Positions 25,939-35,227 are shown, numbered from the stretch's first letter. The stretch: DNA of 64,000 bases from Streptomyces rhizosphaerihabitans (GCF_025399795.1 NZ_JAODTZ010000019.1:62001-126000), one strand, 5' to 3'. The notes: generated from the letters alone by a model not told the origin. Numbers and translations are program-made.

Positions 25939-26933
25939 GAGAGCCTCACTCGGGGGTCGATCACCGCGTACAGGACGTCCACCACGAGGTTGGCGATCAG
26001 TACCGCGAGAGAAGTGATCAGGGTGACGCCCAGAATGATGGGCAGATCCTGGTTCTTGATGCCGTTGAGCACGGCCTGGCCGAGACCGGGCAGGCTGAAC
26101 GTCGTCTCGGTCAGGATCGCGCCGCCGATGAGGGCGCCGAGGTCCATGCCGAGCATGGTGAGGATGGGCGTCATCGTGGAGCGCATGGCGTGCTTGCCGA
26201 TGACGACCGGCTCACCCAGGCCCTTCGCGCGGGCGGTGCGGATGTAGTCCTCGCCGAGGATCTCCAGCATGTTGGCGCGGGTGATCCGGGCGTACATCGC
26301 CGCGTACAGGAAGGCGAGGGTGATCCAGGGAAGGATCATGCCGCCGAACCAGCCGGTGAAGCTCTCGTCGAGAGGCACGTACTGCGCGTCGATCCATTTC
26401 AGACCGAAGGCGAAGACCGCCAGGCTGAGCAGACCGGTGAAGTAGATGGGAAGGGAGACACCCGCCAGGGCGACGACCATGGCACCGCGGTCCCACAGGC
26501 TGCCCCGCTTGAGCGCGGAGAGCACGCCCGCGGCGACACCGAAGACCAGCCACAGCACGGCGGCACCGAGCGCGAGTCCCAGGGTCACCGGGAAGCGGTC
26601 GGTCAGCACCGGCCAGACGGCCTGCTCGCTGCGGAAGGAGTAGCCGAAGCACGGCGCGGCACAGTGGGTGACGTCACCGCCGCCCGCATAGGTGCGACCC
26701 GCGAAGATGCCCTTGAAGAACGCCCAGACCTGCTGGTAGATCGGGTCACCCAGACCCAGCTTCTGCCGGACGGCCTCTACGGCGGCAGGGTCGGCCTGCT
26801 TGCCCACGAAGCTTGTGGCGACGTCGACGCCCGCCCACTTCGGGACGAGGAAGAAGATGCAGAAGACCACCATGATGATGACCGCGAGCATCACTGCGGC
26901 GGCGAACAGCCGCCTGATGAGATAAGCGAGCAC
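25935..26933 (-). CDS. Oligopeptide/dipeptide ABC transporter permease (OppB/DppB type)
   Basis: 332 residues, six hydrophobic spans. It starts MLAYLIRRLFAAAVMLAVII, the usual OppB N-terminal span with a basic cap. The coupling (EAA) loop is EDYIRTARAKGLGEPVVIGKHAMR. The large loop after the first span contains a Cys pair (HCAAPCFG). It is separated from the binding-protein gene by a hairpin, unlike the tightly overlapping ATPase genes that follow. Confidence 0.95.
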   Translation of the reverse strand: MLAYLIRRLFAAAVMLAVIIMVVFCIFFLVPKWAGVDVATSFVGKQADPAAVEAVRQKLGLGDPIYQQVWAFFKGIFAGRTYAGGGDVTHCAAPCFGYSFRSEQAVWPVLTDRFPVTLGLALGAAVLWLVFGVAAGVLSALKRGSLWDRGAMVVALAGVSLPIYFTGLLSLAVFAFGLKWIDAQYVPLDESFTGWFGGMILPWITLAFLYAAMYARITRANMLEILGEDYIRTARAKGLGEPVVIGKHAMRSTMTPILTMLGMDLGALIGGAILTETTFSLPGLGQAVLNGIKNQDLPIILGVTLITSLAVLIANLVVDVLYAVIDPRVRLS

Positions 26934-26955
26934 AGCTTACGGCCCGCTGCGGGAC

Positions 26956-26988
26956 CGCGGGCCATCGGAGGTCGTCCGATGGCCCGCG
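26956..26988 (-). terminator. Intra-operon hairpin after the binding-protein gene
   Basis: CGCGGGCCATCGGA (26956-26969) pairs perfectly with TCCGATGGCCCGCG (26975-26988), loop GGTCG. Position between binding protein and permease genes suits partial termination or 3'-end protection so that the binding protein is made in excess. Confidence 0.75.
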
Positions 26989-27045
26989 ATCCACGCCGCG
27001 CCGGCCTTCACCTGCCTTTCGTGCCGTACGGCGGGTGTGCCGGGT

Positions 27046-28842
27046 TTACTTCGCGGACTTCAGGCCGAGGTTGACGAAGTCGTACGTACCGCTGTAGCCA
27101 TCGGTGGTGTACACGTTCGCCAGGTTGTTCCCGCGCCAGTTGATGAACTTCTCGAAGGTGAAGGGCAGGTAGTACGCGCCCTCCATGACCTTGTGGTTGA
27201 TCTCGGAGGAGATCTTGGTCTTGCCGGCGGCGTCGAGGGTCGTGACGTAGTCGTCGAACAGACCGTCGATCGCCTTGTCCTTGATCAGCGAGTAGTTCGA
27301 GTTACCGCTGTCGAGGATGTACTTGCTGTCCCACAGGGGGAGACCGAAGCCCTGCACGGACGGGAAGTCCGGGCCCCAGCCCATGATGATGATGCCGTAG
27401 CCCTTCTTCTTCACGTTGGCGGGGCTACCGATGATGCCGGTGGTCTGCGAACCGTCGTACTGGTCGATCTGCGCGGTGATGCCGATCTTCTTCAGCGACG
27501 CCTGCAGCGACTGGGCGGTGGCCACCTCGACCGGCTTGTTGTTACGCACGGCGATGGTGGTCGAGAAGCCGTTCGGCTTACCGCAGGCCTTCAGGGCTTC
27601 CTTGGCCTTGGCGGCGTTGCCGGTCTTGTTCTCGCCCGAGATGCCGTAGGGGTCGTACTGCTGGCCCTCGGCACCCGCGACGGACGGCGGCAGCATGTTG
27701 GTGCCGATGTCGCCACCGGCGACCGGGCCACCGCGAGCGGTCTGCAGCGACACGTGGTCGGCGCCGTAGATGACGGCCTTGCGGCACTCGACGTTGTCGA
27801 ACGGCGCAACGCTCTGCGGGAAGGCGGCGTAACGGACGTAGCCGGAGACCGGGTTGTCCAGGTTGGCCTTGTGCTGCTTCAGGGCGGTGGTGCGGCCCTG
27901 CGGCGACATGCCGGTCTGGTTGATGTCCAGGTCCAGGTCATTGTTGATCAGACGCTGGTCCAGGTCGTTGGCGTTCGAGAAGAACTTGACCGTGATCTTG
28001 TCCGGGTAGGCCTTGCGGATCGGGTCCGAGGACGCCTTCCACGAGGGGTTGCGGACCAGGGTCAGGTCCTTGCCCGGGCTGTACGAGTCGAACTTGTACG
28101 GGCCCGAGGAGAACGGGTGCAGGCCGTACTTGGACTTGGTGTCCTTGTCCTGGCGGACCGGCGAGGCCGAGACCAGGGCCAGCATCTCCTCGAAGTCCGA
28201 GTTGGCCTTCGGGATGTGGAAGACGATGGTCTTGTCGTCCGGCGTGTCGATCGACTTCAGACCGAGCTTGTCCTTGGAGGTGTCCTTGTAGGGACCCTTG
28301 TACTCGCCCTTGGGGTCGAGGACGTCCTTCAGGTACACCGGACCGCCGGACAGAACGTCCTGCGCCCAGACGCGCTCGATGCCGTACTTGACGTCCTTGG
28401 ACGTGATCGCCTGGCCGTCCTCCCACGTCACACCGTCACGCAGGGTGTACGTGTAGGTCTTGCCACCGTCGGTGACCTTGGCGACACCGGTCGCGAGGTC
28501 CGGGGTGATCTCGGCGCCCGCCTTGCCCGGCTCCGTCTTGTTCGTGACGAGCTGGCGGCTGTAGTAGCGGGCGAAGTCCCACATGAAGCCGTAGTAGCCA
28601 CGCGTGGTGTCCCACGAGTCGGCGTCCTGGGCGCCACCGAACCGGAGCGTCCCGCCCTTCTTGACGAGCGAGGCCTGGGCGACCTTGTTGTTGGCGGCGT
28701 CGAAGCCGGCCGCGCCGTTCTTGGAGCCGCCGTCCTTGGTGTCGTCGCCGCCGCCGCACGCAGCCGTGGTCAGCAGCGCGGCGACCGCGACAGCGGCGGC
28801 CAGCGCCTGCTTACGCCGCCCTGAGGTGCGTTGGGTAGTCAC
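27046..28842 (-). CDS. Oligopeptide/dipeptide ABC transporter substrate-binding lipoprotein
   Basis: 598 residues, SBP_bac_5 family. Lipoprotein signal with the acylated cysteine at residue 29 (LLTTAACGGG) followed by a Gly/Asp/Lys-rich linker. Family segments include YTYTLRDGVTWEDGQAITSKDVKYGIERV and the conserved YVRYAAFPQSVAPFDNVECRKAV hinge region. It would capture peptides outside the membrane for the adjacent permeases. In this operon it lies second, between the two permease genes. Confidence 0.95.
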   Translation of the reverse strand: MTTQRTSGRRKQALAAAVAVAALLTTAACGGGDDTKDGGSKNGAAGFDAANNKVAQASLVKKGGTLRFGGAQDADSWDTTRGYYGFMWDFARYYSRQLVTNKTEPGKAGAEITPDLATGVAKVTDGGKTYTYTLRDGVTWEDGQAITSKDVKYGIERVWAQDVLSGGPVYLKDVLDPKGEYKGPYKDTSKDKLGLKSIDTPDDKTIVFHIPKANSDFEEMLALVSASPVRQDKDTKSKYGLHPFSSGPYKFDSYSPGKDLTLVRNPSWKASSDPIRKAYPDKITVKFFSNANDLDQRLINNDLDLDINQTGMSPQGRTTALKQHKANLDNPVSGYVRYAAFPQSVAPFDNVECRKAVIYGADHVSLQTARGGPVAGGDIGTNMLPPSVAGAEGQQYDPYGISGENKTGNAAKAKEALKACGKPNGFSTTIAVRNNKPVEVATAQSLQASLKKIGITAQIDQYDGSQTTGIIGSPANVKKKGYGIIIMGWGPDFPSVQGFGLPLWDSKYILDSGNSNYSLIKDKAIDGLFDDYVTTLDAAGKTKISSEINHKVMEGAYYLPFTFEKFINWRGNNLANVYTTDGYSGTYDFVNLGLKSAK

Positions 28843-28911
28843 GATCTCGGATCCTCCGGTTTTGATGAGAGACCCCGTGTAGGTGCCACGGGAGGCTTGG
28901 GGTACGGCAGT

Positions 28912-29919
28912 TCAGCGGGAACCCTTCGGGTCCAGCGCGTCCCGCACGCCGTCGCCGAAGAGATTGAAGGCAAGAACGGTGATGAAGATCGCCACACCCG
29001 GGACCACCATGTACATGGGGTCCGAGTCGTAGTAATCGATCGCGTTCGAGAGCATCTGGCCCCAGGAAGCCGTGGGCGGCTTGACGCCCACGCCCAGGAA
29101 GCTGAGCGCCGCCTCGGTGAGAATGTTGGTGGGGATCATCATCGTCGTGTAGACGATGATCGGGGCGACCAGGTTCGGCAGCAGTTCCTTGAAGAGGATG
29201 TACAGCCGCCCGGCGCCCAGGGATCGGGCTGCCTCGACGTACTCGCGCTCACGCATCGAAAGCGTCTGGCCGCGCACCACGCGCCCGATGTAGGGCCATC
29301 CGAAGAAGCCGATGACCAGGATCATCACGAACACCCGCACGCTGGAGCCGGTCAGGCCGAGCATCTCGTTCGGCATGACGGAGACCAGCGCGATGATGAA
29401 CAGGAGCTGCGGGAAGGCCAGCAGGCCGTCCATGACGCGGCTGATGAGCGAGTCGACCCAGCCACCGAAGAAACCGGCCAGGATTCCGAGGACGGTGCCG
29501 AAGATGACGGCGACGACCGCGGACAGGAAGCCGACGAGCAGGGAGATCTGAGCGCCGTAGAGGATGCGCGCGAAGATGTCACGGCCGTTGACGGGCTCGA
29601 CACCCAGCAGGTGGTCACCGCTGACGCCGCCCAACGATCCCGTGGGGGTACCGAAGAGCGGATCGATCAGGTTCTCGTGATAGGCGTCCGGGTCCTGCCC
29701 GACCAGGTTGGTGAGCACCGGCGCGAGCAGGGCGATCACAATGAGGACGAGCACGACCACGCCGCCCGTCAGGGCGAGCTTGTCCCGCTTCAGGCGCTCC
29801 CAGGCGATCCGGCCCAGGGAACGTCCCTGTACGGCCTTTTCGCCGGCGGTGGCAACCGCCGCTTCCTCGGCCGCGCTCGGGGCCGCTTCCGCGGTCGGCT
29901 CGTGCAGTGGTGCCGTCAT
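28912..29919 (-). CDS. Oligopeptide/dipeptide ABC transporter permease (OppC/DppC type)
   Basis: 335 residues. A 45-residue Ala/Glu-rich cytoplasmic N-terminus precedes the OppC-type segment GRIAWERLKRDKLALTGGVVVLVLIVI. Five further spans and the EAA loop (EREYVEAARSLGAGRLYILFKELLPN) follow. First gene of the operon, which runs permease C, binding protein, permease B, two ATPases; this order matches my memory of S. coelicolor SCO5476-SCO5480. Confidence 0.95.
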   Translation of the reverse strand: MTAPLHEPTAEAAPSAAEEAAVATAGEKAVQGRSLGRIAWERLKRDKLALTGGVVVLVLIVIALLAPVLTNLVGQDPDAYHENLIDPLFGTPTGSLGGVSGDHLLGVEPVNGRDIFARILYGAQISLLVGFLSAVVAVIFGTVLGILAGFFGGWVDSLISRVMDGLLAFPQLLFIIALVSVMPNEMLGLTGSSVRVFVMILVIGFFGWPYIGRVVRGQTLSMREREYVEAARSLGAGRLYILFKELLPNLVAPIIVYTTMMIPTNILTEAALSFLGVGVKPPTASWGQMLSNAIDYYDSDPMYMVVPGVAIFITVLAFNLFGDGVRDALDPKGSR

Positions 29920-30590
29920 CTGGCAGGGACCCCTCTCAACCGGCGGTAGCCGGCCCGCGCTTGCCGCTGTAGCGGCGTGATCAGTCCGTAGTACTCAGGA
30001 GTTAAACCCCTGGAGACCGGAAGTCTTCAATGCTTAGGTGATCCGTTGCCAGACTTGGCGGTGAATGGATGCGCAAACGTGACGCCATCTGGAAGGTTCC
30101 GTTATTCGGACGGCGGATATCAAGGAGCGAACTGTCGCAACCGGGACATCCCCGTGCACCGACGGACGATACCGGTCACGTTTACACCAAATCGCCACAA
30201 GGTCTCTTCCGGCCACCCACGGATCAGGATCGGCCACCTTCGTCATTCGAGGGCCCTCGAAGCCACGAAAGAGACGGAACTCACCATCGCGACTCGATCC
30301 GGACAAGTAGGGCTAAAGCGGGCTTCACCCGTCCGCGAACAGTTACTGAACCCACCCTTGACCCTGCTTCTCAAGGTGCAGATCCGGCCGGAGGATTCGC
30401 TCACGTCACCGACAGCGGTGGCAGCGTCGTGGGCGGGCTGACGTTCAACGACGACACGGACGTCGTCTTCGTCCTGGACGGGTACGCCGGCATCGAGGAC
30501 CGGCACGCCGACATCGAGGAGGAGACGGAGGCGTTCTTGTGCCGACGTCGGACCGATCGCGTCGAGGGGTCCGCCTCGGGCTCGGTCCGG
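29920..30590. other. 670-base intergenic region with a 16-bp palindrome
   Basis: No convincing gene. Visible structure: the promoter-like elements near 30001-30030, a perfect palindrome TTCGAGGGCCCTCGAA at 30246-30261, and a hairpin CACCcTTGA/TCAAGGTG (30353-30361, 30371-30378). The part 30060-30320 appears poorer in GC than its surroundings. ORFs crossing it lack any recognisable domain. Confidence 0.55.
30001..30030 (-). promoter_or_regulatory. Candidate promoter of the oligopeptide transporter operon
   Basis: On the minus strand TTGAAG (30025-30030) and TTTAAC (30001-30006) are 18 bases apart, giving a leader of roughly 75 nt before the first gene. Confidence 0.35.
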
Positions 30591-31379
30591 TCAGTACGCG
30601 GCACCGTGCGGCGAGGGGCCACCGTAACCGCGGACCGGGGCCGCGTGCGCCTCCCGGTCGTAGAACGGCCGGGCGTTGGCGCGCAGCCACATCGCCACCG
30701 GGTCGAACTCGTCCGACATCGCGACGGTGGAGACGGGCAGCCCGTCCGGGACCGCGCCGATGGACTGCTGCATCATCGCCCGCACCGAGTCCACGGCGGG
30801 CGGCGAAGTGTCGTACACGTCAAGGCCGATGGCGAGATACGGCGCCCCGAGCGCGGGCTGGACCCAGGCGCGGCGCAGTGAGCGCACGGCCGGGGTCAGA
30901 TGGGCGTTCTGGGTCAACAGGGCGTAGAACTGCGGGATTTCGATGCCGGGTTCGGAGAGCCGGAGCGGGCCCGCGGGCTGCCGCTCCAGGCCCGTGGTGA
31001 TCCGGCGCAGATCCAGCCAGGGGATGCCGAGGCCGCCGCCCGGGGCGTGCGGATTGAGCCAGAGGCCGAACTGGTCGGGGTACAGGGTGCGGGCGACGTC
31101 CAGCCCGTCCACGACCTCGTACGAGCGGTTCCAGCCGCTGGCCGAGAGTTCCTGGGCCGAGGTGACGCAGGGCGCGTAACCGAAGCCTTCCACCTGCATG
31201 TTCCCGTACTGGGCGTCCGGGGAGCCGGCCTGGCCGTGCCAGAGCAGCATCCACACCTGGCCGGACGACGGGGTCGCGAGCGCGCGAAGGAGCGCCTCGT
31301 AGGCGTCATAACGCCCGGGTGTCACCTGGCGCAGCATGTGCTCGACCTGCCCGGCCGCGGCCGTGCCCGACGCGCTCAC
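30591..31379 (-). CDS. SseB-like protein (enhanced serine sensitivity), copy 1
   Basis: 262 residues from the GTG at 31379, with AAGGGG upstream. The sequence has the SseB N-terminal domain and the C-terminal SseB domain (YLAIGLDVYDTSPPAVDSVRAMMQQSIGAVPDGLPVSTVAMSDE). The C-terminus is a short Gly/Pro/Ala tail. In E. coli, SseB is linked to serine sensitivity and rhodanese-related functions; the mechanism is unknown. It is followed in the genome by a second SseB-like gene and lies beside the glycine/serine metabolism block, which supports a role connected with serine. Confidence 0.8.
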   Translation of the reverse strand: MSASGTAAAGQVEHMLRQVTPGRYDAYEALLRALATPSSGQVWMLLWHGQAGSPDAQYGNMQVEGFGYAPCVTSAQELSASGWNRSYEVVDGLDVARTLYPDQFGLWLNPHAPGGGLGIPWLDLRRITTGLERQPAGPLRLSEPGIEIPQFYALLTQNAHLTPAVRSLRRAWVQPALGAPYLAIGLDVYDTSPPAVDSVRAMMQQSIGAVPDGLPVSTVAMSDEFDPVAMWLRANARPFYDREAHAAPVRGYGGPSPHGAAY

Positions 31380-31607
31380 CCTCAACCGCCCCTTCGCGAA
31401 CAATTCACGACGAACTCATCCCTTACGCCCGAGGTGCCCGTTACGCACGGGCGTCAACACCTCGACCAGGCCATGAAACCAGCTTATGCGGCGATCGCGC
31501 TCCGCCGGGGGAAGCAGTCGAGAGCCGCGGCCCACCGCAGGAGGGGACCCACGGGCCGTGCGGGGCCGGGCGCACGGGTTCCCGGGCGCCCCCGAAGCGG
31601 GCGCCGT

Positions 31608-32384
31608 TCAATGACCGTGCTGGTAGAAGGGGCGCACCTGGGCCCGCATCCAGTCGCCGACCGGGTCCTGCGTCACATCGAGGAGAACCAGGTTCACCGC
31701 AATGTTCATCGGGACGCGGCCGAGGGCACGGCCCAGGGCGTCGAGGGGCAGGGTGCGGGCCTCGCCCTCCCACTGCGAGAGCTCGACGCCGATGAACATG
31801 ACCGGATCGTCGCCCTCGATGCTGGCCAGACAGCGGCGGGCGCTCAGGACGACGCCGGTCCCGGCGAACTCGGCCGAGGCCGCGGCGAGGAAGTCCATCG
31901 GCTCCTCCTGCCAGTCGGGCTCGAAGAGCCGCACCCGGCCACCACTGGCCGACCCGTCCAGCGGGGTCCGCCCCGCCCGGCACAGCTCGGCGACGGCCAT
32001 CGGCGGCAGCGGCACGCCGACCACGCCGTCCGGGTTGACCGCGATGCCCACCTGCGGCGGAAGTCCTCGGGCGAACTCCACGGCGGGCGCGATCGTGTAC
32101 GACATGTGGCCACCGGTGACCTGGCGGAACTGCTCCTCGGAGCTGAAGACGGGGACGTACACCTGGCCCCCGAGATCCATCGTGGGCAGATCGAGCGGGC
32201 CGCTCTGCGGGCCGCCGCCGCTGGGCAGCGGCACCCATACGAAGCTGCGGCCGAGCACCTCGACGATCCGGGCGGCCGACGAGGGCCCCGCGGGCATGCC
32301 GAGGGAGGAGGACAACACCTCCTCCAACTCGTTGCCGGGCCAACCGCCGTGCGGATGGGGGTGCGCCTGTGCCGGAAAGTCCAT
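31608..32384 (-). CDS. SseB-like protein, copy 2
   Basis: 258 residues. The N-terminal SseB domain has SFVWVPLPSGGG, VPVFSSEEQFRQVTGG and GIAVNPDGVVGVPLPP; the C-terminal domain has VMFIGVELSQWEGEARTLPLDALGRAL and ends DWMRAQVRPFYQHGH, mirroring the end of copy 1 (MWLRANARPFYDREAH). The two are therefore diverged paralogues in tandem. It begins MDFPAQAHPHPHGGW; no strong ribosome binding site. The 228 bases between the copies hold nothing recognisable. Confidence 0.82.
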   Translation of the reverse strand: MDFPAQAHPHPHGGWPGNELEEVLSSSLGMPAGPSSAARIVEVLGRSFVWVPLPSGGGPQSGPLDLPTMDLGGQVYVPVFSSEEQFRQVTGGHMSYTIAPAVEFARGLPPQVGIAVNPDGVVGVPLPPMAVAELCRAGRTPLDGSASGGRVRLFEPDWQEEPMDFLAAASAEFAGTGVVLSARRCLASIEGDDPVMFIGVELSQWEGEARTLPLDALGRALGRVPMNIAVNLVLLDVTQDPVGDWMRAQVRPFYQHGH

Positions 32385-32447
32385 CTGTCTACCGCCCGCT
32401 TCGAACCACTGTTCCGGCTGGAAAGGTTAGTGGGCCACCGCAACCGG

Positions 32448-33116
32448 TCAGTGGCCGAAGTCGATCCTGCGCAGTACGTCCGCCGCGTCCCGGTCGATGA
32501 GCACCGCCGAGCCGCACCCCTCGGGCAGGTCTCCCTTCTCGGCGGAGCGCAGCAGCCGGGCGACCGCGCCGCGATGACGGGCGAAGGCGTAGCGCGAGAC
32601 GCCCCGGCCGCGCTCGCGCTGGCCGTCCAGCGCGGTGCCCGGCGTGACGTCGAGCAGCAGCAGGTGCAGCGCGCCGCCCCGGCGCCGGGCCTCGCGGGCG
32701 AGCCAGCGGCGCACCCAGGTCTGCGTACCGCAGTCGTGCACGACGAGTCCGCCGCCCGCGCGCAGCGCGCGGCGCAGGCCGGCGTAGTGCGCGAGACGGA
32801 CGAGGGGACGGTAGAGGGCGTACGGCAGCAGGCGGGCCATCCGGCCGTCCCAGCGCTCGCGGGTGTCCTGCGAGTCGACGCGCGCGCCCCGCACGGCCCG
32901 CCGCATCAGCGTCGACTTGCCGCTGCCGGGCAGTCCGGTGACCACGACGAGGTCGTGCGCCCCGAAGCGGAGACCGTGCGGGCTGTGGCCGACCCGGTCG
33001 CGGAGATCCCGGACGACGGCCGCCGGACGCGGGCCGCGCGCCTTCCGGGCCGGTGCGCCGGGCTGCTCGGGCAGTGCGAGACCAGAGGTCGTCGCGTACA
33101 CCGTGGTCCTGTTCAC
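32448..33116 (-). CDS. P-loop ATPase/kinase-like protein (AAA_33)
   Basis: 222 residues from the GTG at 33116, which has GGGGAGG 9 nt upstream. Walker A is GLPGSGKST near residue 60; LVVHDCGTQTWVRR is the likely second strand, and LLLLDVTP a third. The size and layout resemble zeta-toxin/gluconate-kinase-like P-loop kinases that phosphorylate small molecules. It is divergent from the glycine riboswitch and gcvT. No antitoxin-like gene is next to it, so a toxin role is not supported. Substrate unknown. Confidence 0.75.
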   Translation of the reverse strand: MNRTTVYATTSGLALPEQPGAPARKARGPRPAAVVRDLRDRVGHSPHGLRFGAHDLVVVTGLPGSGKSTLMRRAVRGARVDSQDTRERWDGRMARLLPYALYRPLVRLAHYAGLRRALRAGGGLVVHDCGTQTWVRRWLAREARRRGGALHLLLLDVTPGTALDGQRERGRGVSRYAFARHRGAVARLLRSAEKGDLPEGCGSAVLIDRDAADVLRRIDFGH

Positions 33117-33296
33117 CGTGACCGTCCTCCCCTTGGACGTGGAGTCCCATCCCCGTCGAGTGTAAAGAGAAGGTAATGCCCCGCGCTTCTCTTTTCCGTG
33201 CTCGGACTGCCACAGCCCGGTTACAGATGCCGGACTGCCGGGATCGGACCGCGCGTGCGATGATGGCCGCGCCAACTGCATACCGGCCGCTTGAAT

Positions 33297-33494
33297 CCGC
33301 GCGGGAGAGTCCTGGGTACGTGTACCCGGGCGCCGAAGGAGCAAGTCCCTCCCTTGAATCTCTCAGGCCCCGTTACCGCGCGGGCGAGGCACATCTGAAA
33401 AGCGGGCCGCTCACCGGCGGCTCCACCCAAGGTGCAAATCAGGACCACCATTTCGTGGGGTCGTGATGAACCTCTCAGGTTCCGATGACAGATG
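33297..33494 (+). ncRNA. Tandem glycine riboswitch controlling gcvT-gcvH-glyA
   Basis: Two consecutive glycine aptamers. Aptamer 1 spans 33297-33383, closed by CCGCGCGG at both ends, with the conserved GCCGAAGGAGCAAG and AATCTCTCAGGC segments. Aptamer 2 spans 33392-33494, closed by CATCTG (33392-33397) and CAGATG (33489-33494), with CCAAGGTGCAA and AACCTCTCAGGT. The two are 8 nt apart, as in cooperative tandem switches. The expression platform is in the 41 nt before gcvT. Glycine binding is expected to turn on the cleavage system genes. Confidence 0.93.
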
Positions 33495-33535
33495 GGGAGG
33501 AACGACCTCGCCGTCATGCCTTGGGAGCCAGACCG

Positions 33536-34654
33536 ATGAGCAGCACCGCACCCCGTCACACCGCGCTCGATGCCCTGCATCGCTCGCTCGGCGCGACGAT
33601 GACCGACTTCGCAGGCTGGGACATGCCCCTGCGCTACGGCTCCGAGCGCGACGAGCACCTCGCCGTCCGCACGAAGGCCGGCCTCTTCGACCTCTCCCAC
33701 ATGGGTGAGATCACCGTCACCGGCCCAGAGGCGGCCGCTCTCCTGAACCACGCGCTGGTCGGCAACATCGCCACCGTCGGCGTCGGCCGCGCCCGCTACA
33801 CCATGATCTGCCAGGAGGACGGCGGCATCCTGGACGACCTGATCGTCTACCGGCTCGCCGACGACGAATACATGGTGGTCGCGAACGCCTCCAACGCCCA
33901 GGTGGTGCTGGACGCGCTGACCGGGCGCGCCGCCGGTTTCGACGCAGTGGTGCGCGACGACCGTGACGCGTACGCGCTGATCGCCGTGCAGGGACCCGAG
34001 TCCCCCGGCATCCTCAAGTCGGTCACCGACGCGGACCTGGACGGCCTGAAGTACTACGCGGGCCTGCCGGGCACGGTGGCCGGCGTTCCGGCCCTGATCG
34101 CCCGTACCGGCTACACCGGTGAGGACGGCTTCGAGCTGTTCGTCGCCCCCGCCGACGCCGAGAAGGTGTGGCAGGCGCTGACCGACGCGGGCACCCCGGC
34201 CGGACTGGTCCCCTGCGGTCTTTCCTGCCGCGACACGCTGCGCCTGGAGGCGGGCATGCCGCTGTACGGGCACGAGCTGACCACCTCGCTGACCCCCTTC
34301 GACGCCGGTCTCGGCCGGGTCGTGAAGTTCGAGAAGGAGGGCGACTTCGTGGGGCGCGAGGCCCTGACCGAAGCCGCCGAGCGTGCCGCTTCCGAGCCGC
34401 CGCGCGTCCTCGTCGGACTGATCGCCGAGGGCCGTCGCGTGCCGCGCGCCGGGTTCCCGGTCGTCTCCGACGGCAAGGTGATCGGTGAGGTCACCTCCGG
34501 CGCCCCGTCCCCGACCCTGGGCAAGCCGATCGCGATGGCGTACGTCGACGCCGCGCACGCCGCGCCGGGCACCGCCGGTGTCGGCGTGGACATCCGGGGC
34601 AGCCACGAACCGTACGAGGTCGTGGCACTGCCGTTCTACAAGCGCCAGAAGTGA
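33536..34654 (+). CDS. gcvT: Glycine cleavage system T protein (aminomethyltransferase)
   Basis: 372 residues. Transfers the aminomethyl carbon from lipoyl-H protein to tetrahydrofolate and releases ammonia. Family segments: TDFAGWDMPLRYG, GLFDLSHMGEITVTG, ARYTMICQEDGGILDDLIVYRL, and RTGYTGEDGFELFV with the folate-contacting residues. The ATG at 33536 has GGGAG upstream and gives the normal N-terminus (MSSTAPRHTALDALH). First gene after the glycine riboswitch; gcvH and glyA follow, so one switch controls glycine breakdown and serine-glycine interconversion. Confidence 0.97.
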   Translation: MSSTAPRHTALDALHRSLGATMTDFAGWDMPLRYGSERDEHLAVRTKAGLFDLSHMGEITVTGPEAAALLNHALVGNIATVGVGRARYTMICQEDGGILDDLIVYRLADDEYMVVANASNAQVVLDALTGRAAGFDAVVRDDRDAYALIAVQGPESPGILKSVTDADLDGLKYYAGLPGTVAGVPALIARTGYTGEDGFELFVAPADAEKVWQALTDAGTPAGLVPCGLSCRDTLRLEAGMPLYGHELTTSLTPFDAGLGRVVKFEKEGDFVGREALTEAAERAASEPPRVLVGLIAEGRRVPRAGFPVVSDGKVIGEVTSGAPSPTLGKPIAMAYVDAAHAAPGTAGVGVDIRGSHEPYEVVALPFYKRQK

Positions 34655-34838
34655 CACTGGTCCGCACGGGCCGGAAGTGACACCGGCCCGCAAGGGCCGG
34701 ACATGACACGGATGCCCGTCGGGCGCCGGCGCTGACGGGTGAGCCCGTCGGGCGCCGGACGTGACCCTGGGCACATCCGCCCGGGTCACCCACGCTTCCC
34801 TCCATCAGCACTCCACCGCGTACAGGAGAATTCAGGCC
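34655..34838 (+). repeat. gcvT-gcvH spacer with degenerate repeats
   Basis: Variants of GGGCCGGAnnTGACAC occur at about 34669, 34695 and, as CGTCGGGCGCCGGACGTGAC, at 34747, plus a second CGTCGGGCGCCGG. No coding potential. The repeats lengthen the spacer to 184 bases, unusual inside an operon. Confidence 0.5.
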
Positions 34839-35216
34839 ATGAGCAACCCCCAGCAGCTGCGCTACAGCAAGGAGCACGAGTGGCTGTCCGTCGCCGAGGA
34901 CGGCGTCGCGACGGTCGGCATCACCGAGTTCGCGGCCAACGCGCTCGGCGATGTCGTCTACGCCCAGCTCCCGGAGGTCGGTGACACGGTCACCGCGGGC
35001 GAGTCCTGCGGCGAGCTGGAGTCGACCAAGTCGGTCAGCGACCTGTACTCCCCGGTCGACGGCGAGGTCGTCGAGGCCAACCAGGACGTGGTGGACGACC
35101 CGTCGCTGGTGAACTCCGCGCCCTTCGAGGGCGGCTGGCTGTTCAAGGTGCGCGTCGCGGACCAGCCCGAGGACCTGATGTCCGCCGACGAGTACACCGC
35201 CTTCACCGCCGGCTGA
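34839..35216 (+). CDS. gcvH: Glycine cleavage system H protein
   Basis: 125 residues. Lipoyl carrier that shuttles the aminomethyl group between P, T and L proteins. The lipoylated lysine is K64 in GELESTKSVSDL. Start MSNPQQLRYSKEHEWL is typical and AGGAG precedes it. It ends 11 bases before glyA, so the two are coupled. P and L protein genes are not in the window. Confidence 0.97.
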   Translation: MSNPQQLRYSKEHEWLSVAEDGVATVGITEFAANALGDVVYAQLPEVGDTVTAGESCGELESTKSVSDLYSPVDGEVVEANQDVVDDPSLVNSAPFEGGWLFKVRVADQPEDLMSADEYTAFTAG

Positions 35217-35227
35217 GGAGTCACCGC

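Noticed and set aside
30069..30881. 270-codon ORF crossing the region upstream of the transporter operon
   Set aside because: It overlaps the SseB-like gene on the other strand, shows no domain, changes character along its length and lacks a ribosome binding site.
32448..33116. Toxin-antitoxin pair with a zeta-like toxin
   Set aside because: No small antitoxin gene adjacent; the neighbours are SseB-like and gcvT genes.
33117..33344. Longer start for the P-loop ATPase
   Set aside because: The extension runs into the glycine riboswitch region and lacks conserved sequence; the GTG at 33116 has an excellent ribosome binding site.
34655..34838. CRISPR-like array from repeats in the gcvT-gcvH spacer
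   Set aside because: Units are short, degenerate and without regular unique spacers.
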